From an uncultured Microbulbifer sp. (GTDB taxonomy: Bacteria; Pseudomonadota; Gammaproteobacteria; Pseudomonadales; Cellvibrionaceae), in assembly GCF_947489355.1 (NCBI RefSeq), contig NZ_CANLDD010000008.1, positions 49,652 through 113,651 of the forward strand: a stretch of 64,000 bases of DNA. The letters run 5' to 3'. A program made the translations under genes and the position numbers. A model generated the notes under the pieces. That model saw only the letters and a list, made by a program, of their open reading frames with translations. It was not told the origin of the DNA and ran no database searches. Within the stretch, counting starts at the first letter, position 1, and every line of letters begins with the position of its first letter. Of this stretch, positions 42,781-51,155 are shown one piece after another.

Positions 42781-44112
42781 ATGTTCCAATTTTTCAAACG
42801 TAGTATCGCTGCCGTAGTCCTGTTGGTAATCCCTTATATGACCTGGGGTCACAGCGCCATGTTCCCCGATAATTACAAATTTGATGAAAGCAATAATGGT
42901 GGACTGTCGCAGGAGCAGCGCAGGCTTAGCGCCAATTTTCAGTCGGTCGAATTTTGCCTAAATGGCAATGCCGCAGGCTATCCTTGCAGAAATATTGATT
43001 TGATGGCTTTTTTTTCCAAGACAAGTATGGGTGGAGGAAGCGCCAATCTCAACGATATATGGGGTTATTCTGACCCCCTAACGGGCGCTGAGATTGCAAT
43101 AGTGGGCAGGACCAATGGTACTTCATTTATAGATGTTACCGTGCCTGATGCACCGCTGTATCTCGGTTTTTTACCGTCGCATAACAATGGTACAAGTGCC
43201 TGGCGGGATATAAAGGTCTATAACGATCACGCTTTTATTGTTGCCGATGGATTCAGTAACCGTTCGCATGGTTTACAGGTTTTTGATTTGCGCACTTTGC
43301 GCAACCTGCCTTCTCCGGGGCAGACACTCAGTGAAACCGCCCATATGAGTGGATTTGGTAACGCGCATAATATCGCTATCAACGAAGATAGTGGCTATGC
43401 TTATATCGTCGGTAGTAATCAATGCAGTGGCGGACTGTATACAGTGGATATTTCCACTCCAAATAATCCTCGCTATGCAGGCTGTTTTTCATCCGATGGT
43501 TATACCCATGATGCCCAATGTGTTATTTATTCTGGTCCCGATTCGTTTTATGTAGGCCGGGAAATTTGTGTCGGGTACAATGAGGATAGTATTACCATTG
43601 TGGATATGACCGACAAAGTAAATCCACAGCAATTATCGCGCACAGTATATCAGGGTTCCAGATATACCCATCAGGGCTGGTTTCTGGACGACAATCATAC
43701 CTTCCTGATCATGAATGATGAACAGGATGAAACGTCGCGTGGTCAAAATACAACTTCCTATATTTTTGATGTAAGCAATCTGAATGGGCCAGTTGAAACA
43801 GGACGTTATGTGGGGCCGACCAGAGCAATTGATCACAATCTTTATACAAACAATGGTTATGTGTATGAGAGCAATTACCGGGCCGGTCTACGCATTCTTG
43901 ATGCGGCCAACATTGCCTCGGGTAATCTTCAGGAGGTGGCTTATTTTGATACGATTCCCAGTTCAAATAGTGCGCAGTTTTCCGGCGCCTGGAGTAGCTA
44001 TGTTTATTTCTCTAGTGGCAATATTATTGTCAGCGACATCGGCAATGGTCTGTATGTAGTGCGACCAGATTGGAATGCTATTCAAAATCAAATTCTTACG
44101 AATTCACAATAA
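42781..44112 (+). CDS. Choice-of-anchor B family secreted protein (LVIVD repeats)
   Basis: 443 residues. Signal peptide (FKRSIAAVVLLVIPYMTWG-HS). The body is a beta-propeller of LVIVD-type repeats: NDIWGYSDPLTGAEIAIVGR, TSFIDVTVPDAPLYLGFLPS, DHAFIVADGFSNRSHGLQVF and SITIVDMTDKVNPQQLSRT. These match the choice-of-anchor B family. No C-terminal sorting domain is seen, so this member is probably periplasmic or secreted. It is followed by FixH-like and di-heme peroxidase genes on the same strand. ATG 42781 has AAGGAG 12 bases upstream. The ligand is unknown. Confidence 0.82.
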   Translation: MFQFFKRSIAAVVLLVIPYMTWGHSAMFPDNYKFDESNNGGLSQEQRRLSANFQSVEFCLNGNAAGYPCRNIDLMAFFSKTSMGGGSANLNDIWGYSDPLTGAEIAIVGRTNGTSFIDVTVPDAPLYLGFLPSHNNGTSAWRDIKVYNDHAFIVADGFSNRSHGLQVFDLRTLRNLPSPGQTLSETAHMSGFGNAHNIAINEDSGYAYIVGSNQCSGGLYTVDISTPNNPRYAGCFSSDGYTHDAQCVIYSGPDSFYVGREICVGYNEDSITIVDMTDKVNPQQLSRTVYQGSRYTHQGWFLDDNHTFLIMNDEQDETSRGQNTTSYIFDVSNLNGPVETGRYVGPTRAIDHNLYTNNGYVYESNYRAGLRILDAANIASGNLQEVAYFDTIPSSNSAQFSGAWSSYVYFSSGNIIVSDIGNGLYVVRPDWNAIQNQILTNSQ

Positions 44113-44136
44113 TATCGTGCCGGAAACTGTCGATTG

Positions 44137-44159
44137 ACCTGTGCGCTTTGCGCACAGGT
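44137..44159 (+). terminator. Hairpin after the choice-of-anchor B gene
   Basis: ACCTGTGCGC and GCGCACAGGT form a perfect 10-bp stem with a TTT loop. Only TT follows, so it may be a partial terminator or a processing site rather than a strong stop. Confidence 0.55.
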
Positions 44160-44233
44160 TGCGACATCCCCTTGGCTTCAAGCTGATCATCAACCGAAGC
44201 CATCCGGAGTAATCAAATTTTCCGGAAATAAAA

Positions 44234-45184
44234 ATGCAAGTAAAATTGACCTGTCGAGAGGGATGTATTGCGATTTGCCTATTGTTTTCATTTACGGCTA
44301 CAGCTATTGAGAACAACAATCTCCTAGAGGATAGTGTACATAGCGATAATAGCCAGACTATGATCCGAATCGGCGAAAAAATGTTACATAGTGCTGAGGC
44401 GGCACAAGCCGAATCCATATCGCTAAGCCTGCACAGTAACCGATTACGTAAATCGTTGAATCAATTGCGACGACAATTACACGCACTGCCCAAGGGCAGA
44501 GAACACCAATTGCTCAAGCATACGACTGACATAGTTGCCAAAGAAATCCCACTGTGGCAGGAACAAATCAGCCGTTTGCGCAACCAGGCATTAGAGCAGC
44601 GCAAGCGCGCGCTCATATTGTTGGAAAAAGCCTATGTTCGGACTTGGCAGCCACACATCCGTTTAACCGGCAGGATAAGAGGTGCTGAAAGTGACAACTC
44701 CATCGCAGGACACAATATCAGCATTCGCAGCGTCCACCCAGGAAAGTTAAATATGAATAGTTCTCCAGGGAAAAGGGGTTTAACGCCGGGCATGAGTTTG
44801 GAGATACCCTCACTCAGTGGACAGAACATTCCTGACGAACTGAACCTGAGTAGCTCCAGAATTTCTCGCAAGCTTACGGTTTTCGCTCATGTGGAACCGG
44901 AAACTGCAACCACTCTGGTGCCGCTTAATCAAATGCACCAATGGCGCCTGATATTATCGAAGCTGGATGGCCAGCCCCTGAGTGGTGCTGAGGTTGCAAT
45001 CGAAGGACATATGCCTGGACATGTACACGGGCTGCCAACACAACCGCGTGTCACGGAGGAGATGGCACCAGGTGTTTACAGAGTAGAAGGCGTAAAATTC
45101 CAAATGCCTGGCTGGTGGGTGATGACATTTAATATTCGAGTCAATCACCAGGATGATACCGTTACTTTCAATATCCGTCTGTAG
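44234..45184 (+). CDS. Exported protein with coiled-coil region and C-terminal FixH/YtkA-like domain
   Basis: 316 residues. Signal peptide (CREGCIAICLLFSFTATA-IE), then about 100 residues rich in Leu, Gln, Arg and Glu (LRKSLNQLRRQLHALPKGRE, IPLWQEQISRLRNQALEQRK), likely a coiled coil. The C-terminal beta domain resembles FixH/YtkA: LVPLNQMHQWRLILSKLDGQ, PLSGAEVAIEGHMPGHVHGL, EMAPGVYRVEGVKFQMPGWW. The HMPGHVHG stretch, with several His and Met, could bind copper. It lies 8 bases before a di-heme peroxidase gene and is probably its partner in electron transfer or metal handling; that is inference. Confidence 0.72.
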   Translation: MQVKLTCREGCIAICLLFSFTATAIENNNLLEDSVHSDNSQTMIRIGEKMLHSAEAAQAESISLSLHSNRLRKSLNQLRRQLHALPKGREHQLLKHTTDIVAKEIPLWQEQISRLRNQALEQRKRALILLEKAYVRTWQPHIRLTGRIRGAESDNSIAGHNISIRSVHPGKLNMNSSPGKRGLTPGMSLEIPSLSGQNIPDELNLSSSRISRKLTVFAHVEPETATTLVPLNQMHQWRLILSKLDGQPLSGAEVAIEGHMPGHVHGLPTQPRVTEEMAPGVYRVEGVKFQMPGWWVMTFNIRVNHQDDTVTFNIRL

Positions 45185-45192
45185 GCATTGCC

Positions 45193-46464
45193 GTGAAAAG
45201 ACTATTACACCTATTTTCCCTGTTGCTGTTATCTTTTTCTCTCTGCGACATTACGAAATTCGCAATGGCCAGCGAAAATTATCGCTTCACCGACGCAGAT
45301 ATTGTTTTTCTCAATCGCTTTACTTTAGCCACCCTGCCTTCTTTACCCGCAGCGCCGGATAACCTTGTTGCCGATGACCCCTACGCAGCTGCCCTCGGTC
45401 AACAGCTGTTTTTCGATACACGACTGAGTGTTAATGGTCAGGTTGCCTGCGCGAGCTGCCACCAGCCACACAAGTATTTCACTGACGGGCTCCCCCGATC
45501 TCAAGCACTGGGCACCACCAGACGCAATGCGCCCACCATACTCGGCGCCACTCACAGCCCATGGTTGTTCTGGGATGGTCGCAAAGACAGCTTGTGGTCT
45601 CAGGCACTGGGACCCTTGCAAGACATCAATGAACACGGACTCGACCGCCTCGGCCTTGTGCGCATTATCCGGCAGCACTACCGGCGAGAATTTGAACAAC
45701 TTTTTTCCAATAAAGCGGATTGGGTACAACTTCAAAGGGTTATCGACAGACAGTGGAGAAAGCCAAGGTTGACAAAGAGACAAAAAGCTGCGGTCAACCG
45801 GATTGTTAGTCAAGCAGGCAAAGTCATTATGGCCTACGAGCGTAAGCTCCAACTGCACCCCGCACGCTTTGATCGTTTTGTCGGCCAGTTGCAACGGGAC
45901 AACAAGAATATTCAACTTCTGGCCGACTTGATGAGTGAAGAGGAAGTGGCCGGGATGCGTTTGTTTATGGGGCGCGCAAACTGCGCCAGCTGTCACAATG
46001 GACCACTGTTTACCAACTATGAGTTCCACAATATCGGCGCACCGGAAGCCGATCCAGAAAATGTGGATTTAGGCCGCTATGTCGGTGTAAAGCTATTACA
46101 GCACGACGCATTTACTTGTCTCTCTGCGCAAAGCGACGCCGGCGCTGATGACTGCCAGGAAATGCGCTTCTTAAAGAAGCAAGGCAAGGAACTGGTTGGT
46201 GCGTTTAAAACACCGACGTTGCGCAACGTCGCCCACACTGGCCCTTATATGCACGCAGGCCAATTCTCCACACTGGAACAAGTGCTAGCCCATTACAATA
46301 GCCCGGCTCCACCCTACTATGACCCCGGACAGCACCCAAGTCGTCCACACTTTGACATATTACCCTTGGGGTTGGACGAGTTACAGATCAAGCAACTCAT
46401 CGCTTTTCTGCAAACATTATCGTCACCCATACCAGCAAATGATCCACTTTGGAGCGCACCTTAA
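45193..46464 (+). CDS. Di-heme cytochrome c peroxidase / MauG-family protein
   Basis: 423 residues. Signal peptide (LLHLFSLLLLSFSLCDITKF-AMA). Two heme c sites: CASCHQPH and CASCHNGP. The MauG/CcpA pattern is present: YAAALGQQLFFDTRLSVNGQ, then RRNAPTILGATHSPWLFWDG, and late KTPTLRNVAHTGPYMHAGQF. Such proteins reduce peroxide or oxidise a partner protein in the periplasm. The pairing with the FixH-like gene upstream suggests a dedicated partner. A start at 45193 (GTG) or at the following Met is possible. Confidence 0.88.
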   Translation: MKRLLHLFSLLLLSFSLCDITKFAMASENYRFTDADIVFLNRFTLATLPSLPAAPDNLVADDPYAAALGQQLFFDTRLSVNGQVACASCHQPHKYFTDGLPRSQALGTTRRNAPTILGATHSPWLFWDGRKDSLWSQALGPLQDINEHGLDRLGLVRIIRQHYRREFEQLFSNKADWVQLQRVIDRQWRKPRLTKRQKAAVNRIVSQAGKVIMAYERKLQLHPARFDRFVGQLQRDNKNIQLLADLMSEEEVAGMRLFMGRANCASCHNGPLFTNYEFHNIGAPEADPENVDLGRYVGVKLLQHDAFTCLSAQSDAGADDCQEMRFLKKQGKELVGAFKTPTLRNVAHTGPYMHAGQFSTLEQVLAHYNSPAPPYYDPGQHPSRPHFDILPLGLDELQIKQLIAFLQTLSSPIPANDPLWSAP

Positions 46465-46504
46465 ATCAATACACACCTCACTTAAGCCAAGCCAGGATTG
46501 AATA

Positions 46505-46712
46505 ACTATTGGGGTGGCCAAAAAAGTTAGGATAAAACAGTTAAGCAACTTTTCATTTTAGCCAAGGTGAATCTGTAATCATTGGAGCAAATGGGGTTCA
46601 TCGCCGAAGCTAACCGCTGGCTGTGATAAAACATCGCAGTGTAATTTAGAATCTCCTGATAAACCCCCTTTTCTTCAATGAAATAGCTTTCTTTAGGTAG
46701 GATAAGATACAT
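46505..46712 (-). pseudogene. IS3-family transposase remnant
   Basis: The frame reads VYQEILNYTAMFYHSQRLAS and AMNPICSNDYRFTLAKMKSC, matching the C-terminal end of IS3-type transposases (YIxxFYNxxRxHSxLGYxSPxxYE) in diverged form. TGGGGTGGCCAAAAAAGTTAGG at the left (46509-46530) looks like the inverted-repeat end of such an element. The rest of the element is missing. Confidence 0.6.
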
Positions 46713-46752
46713 GAAGCTATCGACAAGTCAGAAATTTCCTCACCTGTTAAAC

Positions 46753-48135
46753 CTACTGACAACCCAGACCGGAATTCTCAAAAACAAGATTGTAATCGAC
46801 GATATCAACGATCAAATCTCCAGTGACATCCAGCGATGCTGGGGCAGGTGGGACTGAGTTGCCCAGATGAGGTAACATTTCAATTAGGTCATTATGATCT
46901 ACGCAGCCATCGCTATTCACATCAAAGGGGGAAGATGAAACTCTAAAGTTTGCGACTTCATCGGCACGTAAATTCATTACCTTGGCGTTAAACTCAACAT
47001 CAACGGTCCCTGTGGTTTCATTATTGATAAACACATTGGGGTTTGACCACTGTTGTATGCGTTGCCCTCCAGTTCCGAGTGGACAACCATATGCCATTAC
47101 AGTGCGCCAAGTATTGGCAGTGACATTACAATAGCCGTGCCCAAAAGAAAACGGAGTTACATTGGGATCTTGAGAGATAATGTGCCTTGCACCAAATAAG
47201 TGCCCGATTTCATGAGCGAAAGTATAATAACCCGTAGCACAACTTTCCCTACCTAAGGCCAGTGCCTGATCTTCTGTAGCCCCAATTGATCTGGCAATAC
47301 CGCAAAAACTGTAATTATTCCCTGTGAGAACAATCATTATGTCTGCATTATAAAAGTCACGTAGGTTATGTAATTCCTGTGTTTCTGGATTGTTTGTATT
47401 TGAAAAATAATCTCTGTCAGTATAAAAATTTCCAGTGTCGTTATAACTGGTTTGATAGGCATGAACAATATTTACACTGGTTTGCACGTCGCTGTTTTGA
47501 TACGATGTATTGGTTTCTAGTTCAAGTAAATCCATATAGGCATCAATATTGCCTGCAGCAGTTAAAAATTGAGCCGTGTAGGCAACAATAACTGTAAACT
47601 CTAAACCAGAATCACTTTTTGTAAATACATTATTATCGGGTAAGCTATTGGTGGTGAAATCTTCATAATAAGCGTTATCATGATCGATTAATGTTTCTTG
47701 TGGTACTTCTGTTAATACGGTATCTCCACTCTTATTTGGTCTCAGTTTAAACAATTTTCCGGCATGATGAAGAGATCCTACAACCTGGCCATTATTTTCT
47801 GCAATATAAAGGGTATTATTATCGACCCCGGATGCCGAAAAAGAAAATCTTGCTGTACTTTTTTTCCTGATACTCTTAACTTTAAAAACAATATCCTTGT
47901 CTCTGATGCGGAGATTTATCTTGGAGTTTTTTTGTATATTTTTAATTTTCGTATTGTATTTCCCCAGGTTGATAACGCCTTTGATTTCATTTTTAGACGA
48001 TTGTTTGATGTTATTTTTGATGTCAGAACTTTTCTCGATATTCTGAATAAATATCTCATGCATGTCATTTGCAAATGTATGGTTAGTGAATATCAGGGTC
48101 AGAATTATCACTTTAAAACTTATTTTAATAATCAT
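46753..48135 (-). CDS. Secreted reprolysin-like zinc metalloprotease with dockerin-type domain
   Basis: 460 residues. Signal peptide (MIIKISFKVIILTLIFTNHTFA-ND). A prodomain of about 150 residues (DIVFKVKSIRKKSTARFSFS, NNTLYIAENNGQVVGSLHHA). The catalytic domain starts near EFTVIVAYTAQFLTAAGNID, with the zinc site HEIGHLFGARH from residue 308 and the Met-turn TVMAYGC. The C-terminal 60 residues carry two EF-hand-like dockerin repeats (FDVNSDGCVDHNDLIEMLPH and LDVTGDLIVDIVDYNLV). Dockerins in such proteins may bind calcium or a partner. It is strongly AT-rich compared with the core genes, suggesting transfer. Confidence 0.85.
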   Translation of the reverse strand: MIIKISFKVIILTLIFTNHTFANDMHEIFIQNIEKSSDIKNNIKQSSKNEIKGVINLGKYNTKIKNIQKNSKINLRIRDKDIVFKVKSIRKKSTARFSFSASGVDNNTLYIAENNGQVVGSLHHAGKLFKLRPNKSGDTVLTEVPQETLIDHDNAYYEDFTTNSLPDNNVFTKSDSGLEFTVIVAYTAQFLTAAGNIDAYMDLLELETNTSYQNSDVQTSVNIVHAYQTSYNDTGNFYTDRDYFSNTNNPETQELHNLRDFYNADIMIVLTGNNYSFCGIARSIGATEDQALALGRESCATGYYTFAHEIGHLFGARHIISQDPNVTPFSFGHGYCNVTANTWRTVMAYGCPLGTGGQRIQQWSNPNVFINNETTGTVDVEFNAKVMNLRADEVANFRVSSSPFDVNSDGCVDHNDLIEMLPHLGNSVPPAPASLDVTGDLIVDIVDYNLVFENSGLGCQ

Positions 48136-48767
48136 GTGATTGCCTTCATTATAATTAAACTCAAAATGCCCAAGCAGATACCTGAGCAGGCAGTTTTACT
48201 TGATACGGCAGCTGGTGATCTTAATAACTGCTAATATTCAACAGCAAGATAAAGGTTCAAACACCCTAAATAATGGCATCTTCATGCGTTACTGCTAAAG
48301 CCAACTCTCTCTGTGCTGAATTTGGTGATAAGGAATGAAGATGTATTTCATGCCTACTTTAAAATTTAGAACTGTTATATTCAATGTAGGCTTAACAGTA
48401 ATTTATATCTTGGCAATACTGTCTAAAAATAAATAATTACCTATTTTTGGCGTAATTTTATTCTATAAGCTGCCTCATATTCTTTAGGTAATTTATTTTT
48501 TCCCAGGTAAGGCATTGAGTACGTTGGAGCTTATTAAATTAAAAAAATAGATTATTTGTGTTTCTCCTAAATAATTGTAAGCATTCAGTAAGGAAGTCTA
48601 TCTATAACCTAATTTATTCATAATGTAAATCGCGCAGGCGGGGTTTGTTTGCATAAACTTATTTTTCTATGGGGTAATATGATATATTTAAAATGTCCAT
48701 CGTGACTATTATTAGTATGCTTACTGTTGGTAGCTAAAATTACGCCAGTACCACCTATACCGCTATT
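48136..48767. other. AT-rich intergenic stretch, nothing recognised
   Basis: About 630 bases upstream of the metalloprotease gene; probably holds its promoter. No supported ORF, RNA or hairpin with a T tract. Confidence 0.5.
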
Positions 48768-48903
48768 TGCAAGCGGATCGGAATAATATGAATATCCCTC
48801 TCCCAGGCCGCGTTGTGACTATACTCCTTGTAAGCGCGTAATCGGTTCCCATACCTTATACGATTCTGAGAAAGGGGTATTATCCCCGTCATCCTTATCA
48901 GTA
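48768..48903. repeat. Palindromic repeat copy D (diverged)
   Basis: Arms AATATCCCTCTCCCAGGCC and GATTCTGAGAAAGGGGTATT around the centre TGTGACTATACTCCTTGTAA, then GCGCGTAATCGGTTCCCATA. It has the same orientation as copies A and C. The right flank (CATTCAATGGATTA) is similar to that of copy C (TATTAAATGGATTC). Confidence 0.7.
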
Positions 48904-49458
48904 CATTCAATGGATTATACATGTTTTAATCTGAAAACCACTGGATGAAATTATCCAACAAAACCAATATTTAACAGCAGTAGCGTAAGATATTTAGAGT
49001 GATTATAAAACAAGATTATTAATGAAATATCTATTTTTACAAGAGTGGTACAAAAAAGTTGAAAACATCTGTTCCAGATTACGAGAAAAGGGTATTTGCA
49101 AACAGCGAACATGATATCATTGAAGACGATACGGTAGAGGGTCCAACTTTAAGGCCATCGTGCAAAATGGTTACCTGATGTGAGGTGCTTCAATCGGGCA
49201 AATTACTATCGAAAAATTCCAGATAGTTCCTTGCTGTCTGTGTCCAACTGCGGGGGTTCATCAACGACAGTTTTTCCATTTGGTCTGGCGTGGTGTGGAG
49301 TATTTTTCCGACCAGCTTTGAGAGTTTTCCCTGCTAATTCGAGAAGATTTGTGCCGATATCATCTGGATATGTACCCTGGCTATGATGTCGCAGGAGGGC
49401 ATCAACGCTTCGTGACTGTATAAGAATTTTGCCGACTCCTATAGTTGCTCAGGTCACA
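48904..49458. other. Intergenic stretch between repeat copies D and E
   Basis: About 550 bases. Short protein-like pieces occur but none has a start with a ribosome site or a recognisable domain. The frame at 49180-49386 is open by chance as far as I can tell. Confidence 0.4.
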
Positions 49459-49592
49459 TACCAACAAGGCGGAAGTGAAGAATACCCTTATCTCGGGACC
49501 GTATGGGGCATCGACGCCGACTACGAATGTACAGGGCGGTATTCACAGCGTGCCCCGAGAGGAAGTTATTCTTTGCTTCCGACCCGATAGTA
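49459..49592. repeat. Palindromic repeat copy E (134 bp)
   Basis: Arms GAAGAATACCCTTATCTCGGGA and TCCCGAGAG-like CCCCGAGAGGAAGTTATTCTT around a centre matching copy B (GCATCGACGCCGACTACGAA, then TGTACAGGGCGGTATTCACA). It lies 146 bases before gtrA. Confidence 0.78.
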
Positions 49593-49738
49593 TTATTCCA
49601 AAAACCGTCAAACTCGCAAAATTTGACACTTTCTTGACAAAAACTACACAAGAAGCTGACGCAGGAATCCATAAAATACGGGCCTATAACCACTGTGGCT
49701 AATGGGCCCGCACCCTGATTTTTAACAACTGGATTCCT

Positions 49739-50143
49739 ATGTACGGTGATTCTGAGTTCAGCCGTTTTCGCGTAACTTTTGTCGGATTCCTAGCGGCCGG
49801 TGGCCTGGCTACCACAGTGCATTGGGCCGTCATGGCGTTGTTTGTTGGGCTGACCAGTCTGCCGGTTTTCTCCACCCTGATCGGTTCCGCCTCCGGTGCA
49901 ATAGTGAACTATTGGCTTCAGCACCGATTGGCTTTTCCGGGTGCTGAAATGTATGCCCGGACATTTTTTCGCTACCTTGCCTCCTGTGCCTTTGCATGGA
50001 TTGTCAATGTATCTGTATTTTTCGTACTAACACGGGATGTCCATTTTCCAATCATTATCGCGCAGGTGGTCACTACTGCATTGGTGGCCGGTTTGAACTT
50101 TATTGTTTATAAAAGGTTGGTATTCCATGAAAAAACACCTTAA
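49739..50143 (+). CDS. GtrA-family membrane protein
   Basis: 134 residues with four membrane helices: FVGFLAAGGLATTVHWAVMA, then a second helix from about SLPVFSTLIGSASGAIVNYW, FFRYLASCAFAWIVNVSVFF and PIIIAQVVTTALVAGLNFIV. GtrA proteins work with a GtrB-type glycosyltransferase and are thought to flip polyprenyl-linked sugars across the inner membrane. It is the first gene of an operon with a GT2 transferase, an ArnT-like GT39 transferase and a two-component system, and overlaps the next gene by 17 bases. Confidence 0.85.
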   Translation: MYGDSEFSRFRVTFVGFLAAGGLATTVHWAVMALFVGLTSLPVFSTLIGSASGAIVNYWLQHRLAFPGAEMYARTFFRYLASCAFAWIVNVSVFFVLTRDVHFPIIIAQVVTTALVAGLNFIVYKRLVFHEKTP

Positions 50144-51155
50144 TCCGGTAGCTAATCACTTTGAGGATTTGTTGCTGTCGGTAGTTGTGCCGGTCTTCAA
50201 TGAAAGTGCAATGCTGCCGACTTTTCTTGAGCAGATGATACCCATCCTGAAAAAGCTGCCTTTAAAGACGGAGTTGATTTTTATTGACGATGGCAGCACC
50301 GATAACAGTGCGGAATATCTTAGGCAGGCTCTGGACAATTACCCAGGTCAGAAACTGATCAAACTCAGTAGGAACTTTGGTAAGGAGGCTGCGATCACCG
50401 CCGGCCTTGAACATGCCAGTGGGGATGCGGTTGTGATCATGGACGCCGATCTGCAGGATCCTCCAGAATGTATCCCGACCATGCTCAATACCTGGTTGTC
50501 CGGTACCGATGTGGTGCTGATGCAGCGTCGGTCCAGGGTAGGGGAAGCCCTGTTCAAACGCCTGAGCGCACATTTGTTTTATCGCTTTCTGAGCCGCATA
50601 AGCCAGACAAAAATTCCCGTAGATACTGGGGATTTTCGCTTGATGAGCCGTCGCTCGGTCGATGCACTCTTAACCCTCAGGGAGCGCAACCGGTATATGA
50701 AGGGTCTGTTTGCCTGGGTGGGCATGCCGACAAAAGTTATCCGGTACGACAGGGCACAGCGGGCTGCCGGGAAAACCAAATGGAACTATTGCGGACTGTT
50801 TGGACTCGCGTTTGAAGGCTTGACATCCTTTTCGATTTCCCCCTTAAGATGGGCCGTGGGCGTGGGGCTTATCTCCGCGCTGACAGGTGCACTATTTGGT
50901 ATTTGGATTGTGGCAAAAACCGTATTCATCGGCGATGTCACCGCGGGCTACCCCTCTCTTATGGCCATTATTACCTTCCTCGGCGGCGTTCAGCTTTTCA
51001 GCATCGGTCTTGTTGGGGAATACGTTGGTAAAGCGTATATAGAAGCAAAACAAAGACCTGTATACCTGATCGAGGAAATCCTGGAGAGCCAGTCAGTGCA
51101 AACGTATCTGGAAATCAAACGCAAGGGAACCCTGCAGCATGCCAAGGCAATATAG
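50127..51155 (+). CDS. GT2 glycosyltransferase, GtrB/ArnC-like
   Basis: 342 residues from ATG 50127. The GT-A domain begins LSVVVPVFNESAMLPTFLEQ, with IFIDDGSTDNS and VVIMDADLQDPPE carrying the DxD region, followed by GDFRLMSRRSVDALL. Two C-terminal membrane helices (WAVGVGLISALTGALFGIWI, LMAIITFLGGVQLFSIGLVG) end in GEYVGKAYIEAKQRPVY, the family tail. It transfers a sugar from a nucleotide donor to undecaprenyl phosphate. Overlaps at both ends show translational coupling with gtrA and the GT39 gene. Confidence 0.9.
   Translation: MKKHLNPVANHFEDLLLSVVVPVFNESAMLPTFLEQMIPILKKLPLKTELIFIDDGSTDNSAEYLRQALDNYPGQKLIKLSRNFGKEAAITAGLEHASGDAVVIMDADLQDPPECIPTMLNTWLSGTDVVLMQRRSRVGEALFKRLSAHLFYRFLSRISQTKIPVDTGDFRLMSRRSVDALLTLRERNRYMKGLFAWVGMPTKVIRYDRAQRAAGKTKWNYCGLFGLAFEGLTSFSISPLRWAVGVGLISALTGALFGIWIVAKTVFIGDVTAGYPSLMAIITFLGGVQLFSIGLVGEYVGKAYIEAKQRPVYLIEEILESQSVQTYLEIKRKGTLQHAKAI

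Noticed and set aside
32296..49592. CRISPR array or ERIC elements for the repeated ~130-bp units
   Set aside because: Copies are kilobases apart without spacers, so not CRISPR. The sequence does not match the ERIC core as I know it; only size and form are alike.
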